In this document: one piece after another, positions 44,131 through 54,128 of the stretch | How positions within the stretch are numbered: the first letter of the stretch is position 1 | How the letters are laid out: every line of letters begins with the position of its first letter | NCBI GenBank assembly: GCA_036303105.1 | Contig: JAXJBF010000137.1 | Coordinates: forward strand, 26,824 to 90,823 | Direction: 5' to 3' | DNA: 64,000 nucleotides | DNA from: UMGS1590 sp036303105 | GTDB taxonomy: Bacteria; Bacillota; Peptococcia; Peptococcales; Peptococcaceae | Notes under the pieces: generated by a model | The model's database searches: none | The model's input: the letters and a program-made list of their open reading frames with translations, nothing else | Told to the model about the DNA's origin: nothing | Program-made: the position numbers and the translations under genes

Positions 44131-46476
44131 TTAAAAAATATTTTCTGGGTCAATATCAATTAATACCCTCGTTGAGTTTTTTATTTTTAAAAATCGCAAA
44201 TCACCACGAAATTTCTTCATAAATGAGGATATATTTTCCTCTGCATCTACCTTGATTATCAAATGCATGCGATAACGGTTATTCTTTTTACTTATCGGCG
44301 CAAAAGAAGGACCAATGATTTTCTTTTTGATCGGCAAGCGCTCGATATAATTATAAATGGAACTCATTGATTTCTCAACATCATTAATATCATAATCCAT
44401 CACAATAATACGGCAAAGACGAACGAACGGAGGATAAAGCCATTGTTTACGAAATGCTATCTCGTCTAAAAAGAATTGATGCACGTTCTGATTTTTTGCA
44501 TCTTTCATCGCGTAATGATTTTTTTGATAAGTTTGTATAAATACTACACTTGATTTCTTATCTCGTCCTGCTCTTCCTGCAACTTGAACCATTAACTGAA
44601 AACAACGCTCAGCGCTACGAAAATCGGGGAGATTTAATGTCAGATCTGCATGGATAACCCCAACGCAGGTTGTATTCATAAAATCTAATCCTTTTGCCAG
44701 TAGTTGAGTTCCAACCAATATATCAATATTATGCGACGCGTACTTTTTTAAAATCTGTTCTCGTGTCGTTGAATTCATCATTGATTGTGCATCAAGACGA
44801 TCGATTTTTGCATTAGGAAATAATTCAGCACATTCATTTTCGACAGTCTCTGTCCCAATTCCATGTTTTTCAATAAAAGCGCTTCCGCAGGATGGACATT
44901 GTTTAACCATAGGTAAATGGAATTCACAATAATTACACTTTAATTCATTGCTTGATTGATAATACGTCAAGGGAATATCACATTTGGGACAACGAATCAC
45001 TTCGCCACACTCATGACAAACAATAGATGATGAATATCCCTTTCGATTGATCAAAAGAATGACTTGCTCATTTTTAGTCAAAGCATTTTGTATGGCAAAT
45101 CTTAACTCGTCACTTAATATGGAATAATTTCCTTTTTTTCGTTCTTCAATCATATCAACCAACTTAATGTCTGGTAGTGCAATTTGATTGACACGTTCCG
45201 GTAAATTAAAAATAGAACATTGTTTTTTCACGACTTCATATAAACTTTCGATTGACGGTGTCGCACTTCCTAAAATCAGCAGAGCATTATCTCTTTTGGC
45301 AAGATATTCGGCTATTTTTGCTGCATGATACCGTGGATCTGGTTCACTTTGTTTGTAACTGCTTTCATGTTCTTCGTCAATAATTATCACACCCAATCGA
45401 TCAAACGGAAGAAATAACGCACTTCGAGGACCAAGAATAACATCAATTTCATGTGCAGCAACTTTTTTCCAAATTGTATATCGTTCACGTTCTGTCAGTT
45501 GGCTATGTAGTAACGCAACACGATCTCCAAATCGTTTGTTAAGTCGAATAAATAAATGCTGTGATAACGCAATTTCTGGCACAAGAAAAAGAGCTTGAGC
45601 GTTTTTTTCTATAATGACATCAATAATCTTTTCGTAAATAAGCGTTTTTCCTGATCCAGTCACCCCATTGATTAAACTCTTATGGAAAATACCTTCTTTT
45701 ACTTGATCTTGAAGTGCCTGAAAGGTTTTCTCCTGCAACGCTGTCATTTGTTTTTCCGGAAAACTCAATTTATCATCTTTATCTAAAAGAGCATGATCAG
45801 ATTCAATAATAAATTTTTTCGTTAATAAAGCTTGAATAGCTGATTTACATTGACCAAAATTTTCTTTAATCGCTTGATTCTCCACACCATTATTACGAAG
45901 AATAAATTGAAAAATTTCTTTCTGTTTCGGTGCACGTTTCAAATTATTGATGCACTGCTCGATAAATGTTTTAGAATAATTGGTTAAATAATAATATCTA
46001 TTTTGTTCGTTGCATGGTTCATGAGCACAGATACGCCACTTTCCTTCCTTACAAGCCTTAGCAGCTAAATGAATATTTTTTGAATTAAGTAATTGTTTTT
46101 CTTCAGACGCACAACTCTCAAAAGCAATAAACGTATGATGCATAATATATTTTGGGATAACTTGTTTTAATGTATATATCATTGCACATGCATAGTAATC
46201 CGAAACAAAACGACACAATCCCATCATTTTATCATCAACAACAGGCGAAATCACGTGCATCATTAAAACATCTTTTATTTTTTCTGTATTTTGAAGATTT
46301 TTTAAGGATTCTTCGTTAATAACGATTCCCTTTTTTACTCCATTACCCTTTCCGAATGGTACATATACAATACATCCTATTTTTACCATTTCCTGAAGAA
46401 AAGAAGGAACATGATATGTGAACCCCTCTTCATGAACAAACGGAACACCATCCACAATCACTCGACAATATTCCAT
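44131..46476 (-). CDS. priA: Primosomal protein N' (replication restart helicase PriA)
   Basis: 781-aa SF2 helicase that reloads the replisome at stalled forks. N-terminal DNA-binding domain; Walker A GVTGSGKTLIYEK; DEEH box in IIIDEEHESSYKQ; eight zinc-binding Cys in CHECGEVIRCPKC ... CNYC ... CPSC; helicase motif QVAGRAGR. GAGGTGATGG precedes the ATG. A hairpin upstream separates it from metK. Confidence 0.96.
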   Translation of the reverse strand: MEYCRVIVDGVPFVHEEGFTYHVPSFLQEMVKIGCIVYVPFGKGNGVKKGIVINEESLKNLQNTEKIKDVLMMHVISPVVDDKMMGLCRFVSDYYACAMIYTLKQVIPKYIMHHTFIAFESCASEEKQLLNSKNIHLAAKACKEGKWRICAHEPCNEQNRYYYLTNYSKTFIEQCINNLKRAPKQKEIFQFILRNNGVENQAIKENFGQCKSAIQALLTKKFIIESDHALLDKDDKLSFPEKQMTALQEKTFQALQDQVKEGIFHKSLINGVTGSGKTLIYEKIIDVIIEKNAQALFLVPEIALSQHLFIRLNKRFGDRVALLHSQLTERERYTIWKKVAAHEIDVILGPRSALFLPFDRLGVIIIDEEHESSYKQSEPDPRYHAAKIAEYLAKRDNALLILGSATPSIESLYEVVKKQCSIFNLPERVNQIALPDIKLVDMIEERKKGNYSILSDELRFAIQNALTKNEQVILLINRKGYSSSIVCHECGEVIRCPKCDIPLTYYQSSNELKCNYCEFHLPMVKQCPSCGSAFIEKHGIGTETVENECAELFPNAKIDRLDAQSMMNSTTREQILKKYASHNIDILVGTQLLAKGLDFMNTTCVGVIHADLTLNLPDFRSAERCFQLMVQVAGRAGRDKKSSVVFIQTYQKNHYAMKDAKNQNVHQFFLDEIAFRKQWLYPPFVRLCRIIVMDYDINDVEKSMSSIYNYIERLPIKKKIIGPSFAPISKKNNRYRMHLIIKVDAEENISSFMKKFRGDLRFLKIKNSTRVLIDIDPENIF

Positions 46477-46502
46477 TCCATCACCTCACGCCAAATAGAT
46501 GA

Positions 46503-46530
46503 AAAGCAGATATCCGTAGATATCTGCTTT
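46503..46530. terminator. Terminator after metK
   Basis: AAAGCAGATATC and its exact complement make a 12-bp stem around a CGTA loop, 9 bases past the metK stop. T-rich sequence follows on both strands. Confidence 0.7.
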
Positions 46531-46538
46531 ATTTATTA

Positions 46539-47729
46539 TTAATTCACACCGCAAGCCTTTTTTAATGCGTCAACCTTATCTAAGCGTTCCCATGGCAAAT
46601 CAATATCTGTTCGTCCAAAATGACCGTATGCCGCACACTGTCGATACATTGGTTGTTGCATATCTAAATCACGAATGATTGCTGCTGGTCGAAGATCAAA
46701 CACTTCATTGATCACATTTGCCAATCGTTCTTCGTCAATAAGCCCTGTGCTAAAGGTTTCTACAAAGATAGACATCGGCCGGGCAACACCTATTGTATAC
46801 GCCAATTGAACTTCACAACGCTTTGCCAAGCCAGCCGCAACAATATTCTTAGCAACATATCGTGCCGCATATGCACCTGAACGGTCAACTTTTGTGCCAT
46901 CTTTTCCTGATAAGGCACCACCGCCATGACGAGCCATTCCACCATATGTATCAACAATAATTTTTCGGCCAGTAAGGCCCGTATCACCTTGTGGGCCACC
47001 AATAACAAATCTACCTGTTGGATTAATATAATAACGTGTATTTTCGTCCAACATTTCTGAAGGAAGAACCGGCTTAATAACGTTTTCCATAACAGCCTTA
47101 CGCACATCTTCAATAGAAGCTTCAGAAGTATGCTGAGTAGAAATTGTTACTGCATCGATCCGTGTTGGAATGCCATCATCATATTCCACGGTCAACTGAC
47201 TTTTTCCGTCTGGCAAGAGAAATGGAACATCTCCATTTTTTCGAACCTCAGCCAATCGGCGAGTAAGCGCATGAGAGTAGTAAACAGGAAGAGGCATATA
47301 CGATTCTGTTTCATCACTTGCATAACCAAACATCATTCCTTGGTCACCAGCGCCAATGGCTTCCAAATCAGAATCATCCATTTCGCCCATTTTTGCTTCA
47401 AGCGCTTTATCTACACCCATTGCAATGTCTGCAGATTGTTCACTAATTGAAGTGAGAACTGCGCACGTCTTATAATCAAACCCATGGTTCATATCATGAT
47501 AACCAATATCTTTAATAACTCCACGAGCAATTTTTGGCATGTCAACATAGCATTTTGTGGAAATTTCACCCGCAATTAACACCATGCCTGTTGTGACAAA
47601 TGTTTCACAAGCAACGCGTGCATTTGGATCTTTTTCCAAAATAGCATCTAAAATAGCATCTGAAATTTGGTCTGCAATCTTATCTGGATGCCCTTCCGTT
47701 ACAGACTCTGATGTAAAAAATTGTTTCAA
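46539..47729 (-). CDS. metK: S-adenosylmethionine synthetase
   Basis: 396-aa enzyme making SAM from methionine and ATP. Signatures GHPDKIADQISDAILD, GAGDQGMMFGYA and GGGALSGKDGTKVDRS are intact. Start is a TTG with AAGGAGG seven bases before it; coaBC ends immediately upstream with no gap. No SAM riboswitch is present because it has no leader of its own; expression follows the glyQS/gmk-coaBC transcript. Confidence 0.97.
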   Translation of the reverse strand: MKQFFTSESVTEGHPDKIADQISDAILDAILEKDPNARVACETFVTTGMVLIAGEISTKCYVDMPKIARGVIKDIGYHDMNHGFDYKTCAVLTSISEQSADIAMGVDKALEAKMGEMDDSDLEAIGAGDQGMMFGYASDETESYMPLPVYYSHALTRRLAEVRKNGDVPFLLPDGKSQLTVEYDDGIPTRIDAVTISTQHTSEASIEDVRKAVMENVIKPVLPSEMLDENTRYYINPTGRFVIGGPQGDTGLTGRKIIVDTYGGMARHGGGALSGKDGTKVDRSGAYAARYVAKNIVAAGLAKRCEVQLAYTIGVARPMSIFVETFSTGLIDEERLANVINEVFDLRPAAIIRDLDMQQPMYRQCAAYGHFGRTDIDLPWERLDKVDALKKACGVN

Positions 47730-48920
47730 TTATCTTTCCTCCTTCTTTTGACGAATAAGTTCAATCTCATCGAGAATTTTATCAGCAAGTTGCGTTTTTA
47801 ATTGTTTTGAAATTACTTTTTGATGACCATCCTTAAACAAGATTGTCGCCGCATTATAATCTGATTGAAAAGCAGTGTCTTTACCAGCGATATTATTTGC
47901 AACAATAAAGTCTAATTTTTTTTCAATAAGTTTTTTTTCTGCGTTTTGAAGAAGATGATGACTTTCTGCCGCAAAACCTACTACAATTTTTCCTTCAAGC
48001 AAAAAATTGAGAGATTTTAATATATCTGGGTTTTTTCGAAAAGTAATCGATAATTCATTACCCACTTTTTTAATCTTCTCATGATGATACTCTTCCGGAG
48101 TAAAATCTGCTGGAGCTGCTGCCATGACCAGGCCATCGGCACTTGGCAACAAATTTTCAATAGCAGATAGCATTTCTTCTGTTGTAGAAACATCAATGCG
48201 CGAAACGCCAAATGGTGTTTCGCGTTGTACCACTCCCGCAATCAGCGTAACTTGCGCCCCACGAAGAGCCGCTTCTCTCGCGATTGAAAAACCCATTTTG
48301 CCACTACTATGATTAGTAATAAATCTAACCGGATCAATTGGGCCAATAGTTGGGCCTGCTGTAACAATCAGATGGAAGTCAGACAGAGTTTGAGATGTTA
48401 AAGATTTTTCGATACAAAACTGCAATGTGTTGATATCTGCTAATTTCCCATCACCAATATCTCCACAGGCCAATTTTCCGTATGTTGGAGATATTATTTC
48501 ATATCCATTGTTCTTTAACAAAGCGATATTATTCTGAGTAACTTCCTGATGATACATAATAGTGTTCATCGCCGGTGCAACCAAAACAGGACCATCAAAC
48601 GCTAAAATGAATGTACTCAGGAAATCATCAGCGAAACCATGAGCAAGTTTAGAGATTACATTTGCATCTGCTGGAGCAATCATACAAATATCTGCCCATT
48701 TTGCAAGATTAATATGCTCAAGAGCAACACAATCCCCGTTAAACATGTCCGTAATGACTGCTTCATGGGAAATCGCTTCAAATGTCAATGGTTGCACAAA
48801 TTTTGTAGCATTCTTGGTCATTACGACACGAACGCAATGACCTTGTTTATGCAATAGATTAACTAAATCCACCGTCTTATAAGCTGCAATACTTCCCGTA
48901 ACCCCAATTACAATATTCAT
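47730..48920 (-). CDS. coaBC: Bifunctional phosphopantothenoylcysteine decarboxylase/synthetase
   Basis: 396-aa coenzyme A biosynthesis enzyme. The N-terminal CoaC flavoprotein has GVTGSIAAYKTVDL, the catalytic His in TFEAISHEAV, PAMNTIMYH and ACGDIGDGKLAD; the CoaB part has TAGPTIGPIDPVRFITNHSS. Gene lies between rpoZ and metK in the usual gmk-rpoZ-coaBC order. CoA made here also feeds the phosphopantetheine of both carrier proteins in the window. Confidence 0.96.
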   Translation of the reverse strand: MNIVIGVTGSIAAYKTVDLVNLLHKQGHCVRVVMTKNATKFVQPLTFEAISHEAVITDMFNGDCVALEHINLAKWADICMIAPADANVISKLAHGFADDFLSTFILAFDGPVLVAPAMNTIMYHQEVTQNNIALLKNNGYEIISPTYGKLACGDIGDGKLADINTLQFCIEKSLTSQTLSDFHLIVTAGPTIGPIDPVRFITNHSSGKMGFSIAREAALRGAQVTLIAGVVQRETPFGVSRIDVSTTEEMLSAIENLLPSADGLVMAAAPADFTPEEYHHEKIKKVGNELSITFRKNPDILKSLNFLLEGKIVVGFAAESHHLLQNAEKKLIEKKLDFIVANNIAGKDTAFQSDYNAATILFKDGHQKVISKQLKTQLADKILDEIELIRQKKEER

Positions 48921-48926
48921 AGCAGA

Positions 48927-49121
48927 TCAATCATTGAAACGATAGGTGACATTTCCTTCACCAATTTCACAAAGTGCAATAGAAACAGCCTTATTTGTCG
49001 GAGCATCCGTAAAACGTTCCGCACCATCAACCAGTTCACGTGCACGCTTAGCAGCCACAACCGCTAGAGTATATTTATTATCCGTTTTTTCTAAAAGTTC
49101 ATCAATGCTAGGTTGAATCAT
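48927..49121 (-). CDS. rpoZ: RNA polymerase omega subunit
   Basis: 64-aa omega subunit, an assembly chaperone for beta prime. TDNKYTLAVVAAKRARELVDG is the family signature. I favour the ATG at 49121 next to the gmk stop; GTG at 49130 gives 67 aa but sits too near the AAGGAAA ribosome site. Confidence 0.93.
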   Translation of the reverse strand: MIQPSIDELLEKTDNKYTLAVVAAKRARELVDGAERFTDAPTNKAVSIALCEIGEGNVTYRFND

Positions 49122-49122
49122 T

Positions 49123-49749
49123 TTACTCACTTTCCTTTTCTAAAATAAATGTGGTTGGGATTGACGTATTTCTTGAAACCTTACACCGCTCAGCTTCAAG
49201 AATGGCTTTTAAATTATCCACCGCTGTTTGAATGTCTGCATTAATTATAACATAATCATACGCAGCTAGTGTATTTATTTCTCCAACAGCACACGACAAC
49301 CGCTTTTCAATTTGTTCTTCTGTTTCCGTACCTCTACCTCGAATACGCCGCTCCAGTTCTTTATATGAAGGAGGCATGATAAATACTAGAACAGCATCGG
49401 GATTTCTAAGTTTCACACTTTTTGCACCTTGAGGATCAATTTCCAGCATAACATCTTGTCCGGAAGCTAACAAGTCTTCAACGTATTTTCTTGGTGTACC
49501 ATAATAATTGTCATAAACTCTAGCCCACTCGATAAACCCGTCTTCTTGTATTTTTTGTTTAAAAGCTTCTTGCGTCATAAAAAAATAATTTACGCCTTCT
49601 TGCTCACCTTTACGAGGTGCACGAGTTGTTGCAGATACCGAAAGAGCCACAGGAATCTGCTGCCTTAAATGAGCGCACAATGTACCTTTTCCTGCACCCG
49701 AAGGCCCACTCATTACCAATAGAATGCCTTTCTTATCATGGGTTAGCAT
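49123..49749 (-). CDS. gmk: Guanylate kinase
   Basis: 208-aa enzyme converting GMP to GDP. P-loop SGPSGAGKGTL, then SVSATTRAPRKGEQEGVNYFF (GMP-binding) and LEIDPQGAKSV. AAAGGAGATG precedes the ATG region. Between remA and rpoZ, as in Firmicutes generally. Confidence 0.97.
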   Translation of the reverse strand: MLTHDKKGILLVMSGPSGAGKGTLCAHLRQQIPVALSVSATTRAPRKGEQEGVNYFFMTQEAFKQKIQEDGFIEWARVYDNYYGTPRKYVEDLLASGQDVMLEIDPQGAKSVKLRNPDAVLVFIMPPSYKELERRIRGRGTETEEQIEKRLSCAVGEINTLAAYDYVIINADIQTAVDNLKAILEAERCKVSRNTSIPTTFILEKESE

Positions 49750-49764
49750 GACATTTCATCTCCT

Positions 49765-50004
49765 TTACACAGCATCATTTAATCGACCAGCCAGCGTATC
49801 TGTTTGAATCGCAGACAAAAAAATGTAGTCATCGCTTGTAATAACAACTGAACGTGTTTTTCGCCCTGACGAAACATCAACAAAATGATGGCTTTCTTTA
49901 GCAAACTGAACGAGTCTTTTGATCGAAGCGCTCTCAGGGGAAACAATTGCAACAATTTTATTTACAGCAACCATATTATCAAAACCAATATTTAAGAATG
50001 TCAT
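49765..50004 (-). CDS. remA: RemA/DUF370 DNA-binding regulator
   Basis: 79-aa protein of the RemA family. FLNIGFDNMVAVNKIVAIVSP and VDVSSGRKTRSVVI are diagnostic. In B. subtilis RemA oligomerises along DNA and activates matrix genes; the role here is untested. It keeps the yicC-remA-gmk order. Confidence 0.92.
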   Translation of the reverse strand: MTFLNIGFDNMVAVNKIVAIVSPESASIKRLVQFAKESHHFVDVSSGRKTRSVVITSDDYIFLSAIQTDTLAGRLNDAV

Positions 50005-50014
50005 ACTACACGCC

Positions 50015-50893
50015 CTACATTATATTTTGAGCCTGTTCACGAATTTGATCAATAAGAACTTTACTTTCAACAATTTTTTCGGAAACTTGAATGTCACTTA
50101 TTTTTGAAGCAATTGTATTATATTCACGATTAATTTCCTGCATATAAAAGTCAATTTTTTTACCAACTATTTTCTCATCACTTGCAAGCAATTCTTCTAA
50201 TTTTTCAAAATGCGAAGCCAAACGAACCAGTTCTTCATCTATCGTTGTCTTCACAGCATGCACTGCAACTTCAGAAAGTATTCTTGACTCATCAATATCA
50301 TCTAATTCGGATACAAACTCTCGTATTCTAGTCTCCAATCTGATCCTATAAAGATGATCTAATTCTGGAACGCGCTCTGCAATTTTTGCACGTGTCGCTT
50401 TTAACTGAGAAAGTTTTTCTTGTAAATTTTCCTGTAAACGCGCCCCTTCTTCTTCCCTAGAAACATAAAAAAGATCAAAAGCATCATTTAATGCATCAAT
50501 AACATTTTCACCATCTTTTTCTACATCAAAAACATACTCATCTTTTTTTGTAATATGATCAAGTTGCAGAAAATACTTTAAATGTTTATAGTCTTCATTT
50601 ATATGGCCAAATGCTTCTTGATAATCTTTCATATATTGTTTCAATTGCTGTGTATCTAGGCGAAAGGCTTCTTCAGAGCAATGATTATGCTTCAATGAAA
50701 TATCTATCGTTACTTGGCCTCTTATGACACGCTCAACCGCACATTTTCGTAATTTTTCTAGAAAGTTATGATCAAATACCGAAGCATTTAGACGCACATC
50801 ACTATATTTGCCATTTACTGATTTTATGTCTATTTGCAAGATACCATCATTAAGCTCTTTTGTAACAGACGCATAGCCAGTCATACTTAACAT
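50015..50893 (-). CDS. yicC: YicC/YloC-family endoribonuclease
   Basis: About 292 aa. MTGYASVTKEL at the N-terminus and the C-terminal EINREYNTIASKISD segment define the family; members are RNA endonucleases in E. coli and B. subtilis. The ATG at 50893 with GGTGATGAA before it is preferred over a GTG at 50905. Just after glyS. Confidence 0.9.
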   Translation of the reverse strand: MLSMTGYASVTKELNDGILQIDIKSVNGKYSDVRLNASVFDHNFLEKLRKCAVERVIRGQVTIDISLKHNHCSEEAFRLDTQQLKQYMKDYQEAFGHINEDYKHLKYFLQLDHITKKDEYVFDVEKDGENVIDALNDAFDLFYVSREEEGARLQENLQEKLSQLKATRAKIAERVPELDHLYRIRLETRIREFVSELDDIDESRILSEVAVHAVKTTIDEELVRLASHFEKLEELLASDEKIVGKKIDFYMQEINREYNTIASKISDIQVSEKIVESKVLIDQIREQAQNIM

Positions 50894-50906
50894 TTCATCA
50901 CCCACT

Positions 50907-52991
50907 TTATGCGAATGTTACTTCATCAAGCTTATAATACGAGCCCAATAGATTATTATAATGTTTTACCAATGAGAGACGATTCTGTCTAACGGCAGTG
51001 TCTTCATCCATAACCAAAATCTTTTCAAAGAAATTTTCTACAACATCATTCAAAGTTTCAAATTGTTTGATTACGCCCAGATAATCCTTGTTTTCTACCA
51101 ACCCTGGTATAACCTCTTCACAAGTGGATAAAGCATTATAAAGGGCTCTTTCTTCATCTGAAGTAAATAAATTGGTATCAATTGCAACATCAGTAACTGT
51201 TTCGGTAATATTCGCCGCGCGACCATTGTTGTCTAATGTCGCTTTAATCAAAGCTTTATCATTGCCATCAATATATGATGACAAAGCTTTAGCTCGTAAG
51301 ATTACATCATAAAAATCATCATAGCCTACTTCCATAACCGAATGAATAATATCATTAGCAATACCTGCATCCTTTAAGATCTTTAATAGGCGCTGTTCGA
51401 AGAATTTGTGAATGGTTGCATTTGTATCAGAGTTATCAAATTGAAGTCCTGTTGTGCCATATGCTTCACACGCAATGGAAATTAGTCGCTGCAAAGATAA
51501 TGACCAGCTTTGATTAATGATAATATTTGCTAATCCTAAAGCTTGACGTCGAAGTGCATAAGGATCCTGAGAACCTGTTGGGATAATTCCAGCATAATAG
51601 CACCCAACAATCGTATCGATTTTATCAGCAACGCTAACAATACTGCCCTCTTTTGTTTCTGGAAGTGCATCATTTGCAAAACGTGGCATATAATGTTCTC
51701 GAATTGCTTGCCCAATATTTTTTTTATCCGGATGCTCATGATCAAAATAGTATTCACCCATAAGTCCCTGTAATTCAGGAAATTCTGAAACGACATTACT
51801 AACAAGGTCCATTTTTGTGCATCGAGCTGCCGTCACTGTATCTGCTATTAACTGTTCATCACTATGCAAAGCTTCTGCAATCGCACGAGAAATATATTGT
51901 AAACGTTGAGTCTTTTCATAAACTGTCCCCAGTTTTTCCTGAAAAACAATGCTCTTAAGTTTTTCTTCACCGGACTCGAGACCCTTTTTAAGATCTTCCT
52001 GATAAAAGAACTCAGCATCTGCTAAGCGCGCGCGCAGCACATTTTCATTTCCAGCACGAACAATGTCAATATATTCAGCCGTCCCATTACGCACAGTAAT
52101 AAATCCATTAGTGAGAGAGCCATCATTTTTTAATATTGGGAAATAGCGCTGATGTTCTTTCATTGGAGTAATCACCAGCTCATCTGGCAATTCCAAGTAC
52201 TTTTCATCAAAGCTTCCGCGAAGCGCTGTTGGATATTCAACAAGATTAACAACTTCATTCAATAAGCTGTCATCTTCCTGATAATGTTCCTCGGTCCCTG
52301 CAAATATAGCTTCAATTTGATCAAGAATCATGTTTTTTCTTTTATTCTGATCAACAATCACATATTCTTGTTCCATTGTTTCAAAATAAGATGAAGCGTC
52401 TTTAATCTCTACAACTTCGTGTCCAAGTGTGCGATGGCCTCTGGTTATACGTCCTGCTTGCAGCATACCGATATTAAAAGGAACTATTTCATTGTCATAG
52501 ATAGAAACAATCCATCGAATTGGGCGAATATACCGCAATTCAGAACTTCCCCACCGCATACTTTTTGGGAACTTTAAATTCAAAACAAGGCTTCCCATCA
52601 CTTCTGATAAAATTTCTTTTGTAAAGCGGCCTTTTTCTTCACGTTTACAAAAAACATATGTGCCATTTGGCAATTCTTTAGTGTAAACTTCCTCTTCTTT
52701 AAAGCCATTTGCGCGCAAAAAACCTTCAAGCGGTTTTGCCATTTTTCCGTCTTTGTAAGCCGCCTTCAAAGATGGACCTTTTACTTCCTCGGATAAATCC
52801 GTCTGAACATCGGCAATACCATTTATCATTAAAACCAAACGGCGAGGTGTTGCATATGTTTCAATATTATCATATTCTAAACGTTCTTTATCAAACAATG
52901 TCTGCGCATGTTTTTTTAAATCACTTATAGCTCCATTCATATATGCCGCAGGCAGTTCTTCAAGACCAATCTCTAACAAATAATCAGCCAT
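50907..52991 (-). CDS. glyS: Glycyl-tRNA synthetase beta subunit
   Basis: 694-aa beta subunit of the alpha2-beta2 enzyme; it binds tRNA-Gly and carries the HD-like and anticodon-binding regions. LLEIGLEELPAAYM, ATPRRLVLMI and ADKIDTIVGCYYAG are characteristic. AAGGAGG precedes the ATG. The two-subunit form argues against Clostridium in the strict sense, which uses a single-chain enzyme. Confidence 0.96.
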   Translation of the reverse strand: MADYLLEIGLEELPAAYMNGAISDLKKHAQTLFDKERLEYDNIETYATPRRLVLMINGIADVQTDLSEEVKGPSLKAAYKDGKMAKPLEGFLRANGFKEEEVYTKELPNGTYVFCKREEKGRFTKEILSEVMGSLVLNLKFPKSMRWGSSELRYIRPIRWIVSIYDNEIVPFNIGMLQAGRITRGHRTLGHEVVEIKDASSYFETMEQEYVIVDQNKRKNMILDQIEAIFAGTEEHYQEDDSLLNEVVNLVEYPTALRGSFDEKYLELPDELVITPMKEHQRYFPILKNDGSLTNGFITVRNGTAEYIDIVRAGNENVLRARLADAEFFYQEDLKKGLESGEEKLKSIVFQEKLGTVYEKTQRLQYISRAIAEALHSDEQLIADTVTAARCTKMDLVSNVVSEFPELQGLMGEYYFDHEHPDKKNIGQAIREHYMPRFANDALPETKEGSIVSVADKIDTIVGCYYAGIIPTGSQDPYALRRQALGLANIIINQSWSLSLQRLISIACEAYGTTGLQFDNSDTNATIHKFFEQRLLKILKDAGIANDIIHSVMEVGYDDFYDVILRAKALSSYIDGNDKALIKATLDNNGRAANITETVTDVAIDTNLFTSDEERALYNALSTCEEVIPGLVENKDYLGVIKQFETLNDVVENFFEKILVMDEDTAVRQNRLSLVKHYNNLLGSYYKLDEVTFA

Positions 52992-53003
52992 AATATCCTC
53001 CTT

Positions 53004-53870
53004 TTACTTACAAAGCGGAAAACCGAGTTTACGACGTTCTTCCACAAACTTTTCAGCACATTTTTTGGCGAGATTACGCACACGGGCAATATAGTGGGTT
53101 CGTTCTGTAACACTGATTGCACCACGCGCATCCAGTAAATTAAACACATGCGAACATTTTAGTGCATAATCATATGCTGGTTGCACTACACCACATTCCA
53201 AAACATGTTCAGCTTCTTTTTCATACATATCAAAAAGCTGCACCAACATTGTTGCGTCCGAGTACTCAAAATTATACTTTGAATACTCTACTTCATTATG
53301 ATGGAACACATCCCCATATTTTACGTCACCAATCCATTCAATATCATAAACATTCGTCTTATTTTGAATAAACATTGCCAGACGTTCCAATCCATATGTA
53401 ATTTCTCCACATACTGGATCACAATCAATACCGCCACACTGTTGAAAATAAGTAAACTGCGTAACTTCCATCCCATCTAGCCAAACTTCCCAGCCAAGTC
53501 CCCAGGCACCAAGAGTTGGAGATTCCCAGTTGTCTTCCACAAAACGTACATCGTGCTTTAATAAATCAATGCCCAGGATCTCAAGACTCCTTAAATACAA
53601 TTCTTGAATATTATCTGGAGATGGCTTTAGAAGAACCTGATATTGGTAGTAATGCTGCAATCGATTTGGGTTATCACCATATCTTCCATCAGCCGGACGG
53701 CGACATGGTTCAACATACGCAACATGCCATGGCTCTGGTCCTAATGCTCTAAGAAACGTAGCAGGATTCATCGTGCCCGCACCTTTTTCAATATCGTACG
53801 GTTGTAAAATAACACAGTTGTTATCGCTCCAATATTTGTTAAGCGACAAAATCATTTCTTGAAATTGCAT
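53004..53870 (-). CDS. glyQ: Glycyl-tRNA synthetase alpha subunit
   Basis: 288-aa catalytic class II synthetase subunit. The conserved core GAGTMNPATFLRALGPEPW, VEPCRRPADGRYGDNPNRLQ and GLGWEVWLDGMEVTQFTYFQ segments are intact. The ATG at 53870 has AAGGAGGATGTT before it; an in-frame start at 53909 falls in the T-box terminator. Controlled by the T-box leader upstream. Confidence 0.97.
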   Translation of the reverse strand: MQFQEMILSLNKYWSDNNCVILQPYDIEKGAGTMNPATFLRALGPEPWHVAYVEPCRRPADGRYGDNPNRLQHYYQYQVLLKPSPDNIQELYLRSLEILGIDLLKHDVRFVEDNWESPTLGAWGLGWEVWLDGMEVTQFTYFQQCGGIDCDPVCGEITYGLERLAMFIQNKTNVYDIEWIGDVKYGDVFHHNEVEYSKYNFEYSDATMLVQLFDMYEKEAEHVLECGVVQPAYDYALKCSHVFNLLDARGAISVTERTHYIARVRNLAKKCAEKFVEERRKLGFPLCK

Positions 53871-53889
53871 AACATCCTCCTTAAAAATA

Positions 53890-54094
53890 CAAAAACTCGT
53901 CTCTGTCATTCCTGACAGGGACGAGCAATACCCGCGGTTCCACCCTGATTGACATAACCCAATTTATATGTTATGTCCACTTAATAAATTGAACTCAAGA
54001 GTGCCTTATGGGCCACCCGTAAGACCGGTCTCACACCATCACCAGTTCGCTAAACATACTAAGCAGCTTTTTTTCTCCATCATTGTTCATATAT
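53890..54094 (-). promoter_or_regulatory. Glycine T-box riboswitch leader of glyQS
   Basis: The minus strand carries every T-box part in order: Stem I with specifier codon GGC (54005-54003, in AAGGCACTCTTGAG), an intervening stem near 53956-53984, the T-box AGGGTGGAACCGCGGG (53947-53932), and a terminator CTCGTCCCTGTCA with its partner and TTTTTGT (about 53927-53888). The UGGA in the bulge pairs with a UCCA 3' end, matching the U discriminator of tRNA-Gly. Uncharged tRNA-Gly should stabilise the antiterminator. Confidence 0.93.
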
Positions 54095-54100
54095 GAGTTT

Positions 54101-54128
54101 ATTATACTTTATTCTATTTCATTGTCAA
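54101..54128 (-). promoter_or_regulatory. glyQS promoter
   Basis: Perfect TTGACA (54128-54123) and TATAAT (54106-54101) with a 16-base spacer on the minus strand, overlapping the recO stop. Transcription should begin about 54094, at the start of the T-box. Confidence 0.75.

Noticed and set aside
47730..47800. Possible SAM riboswitch before metK
   Set aside because: metK begins directly at the coaBC stop, leaving no leader for a riboswitch.
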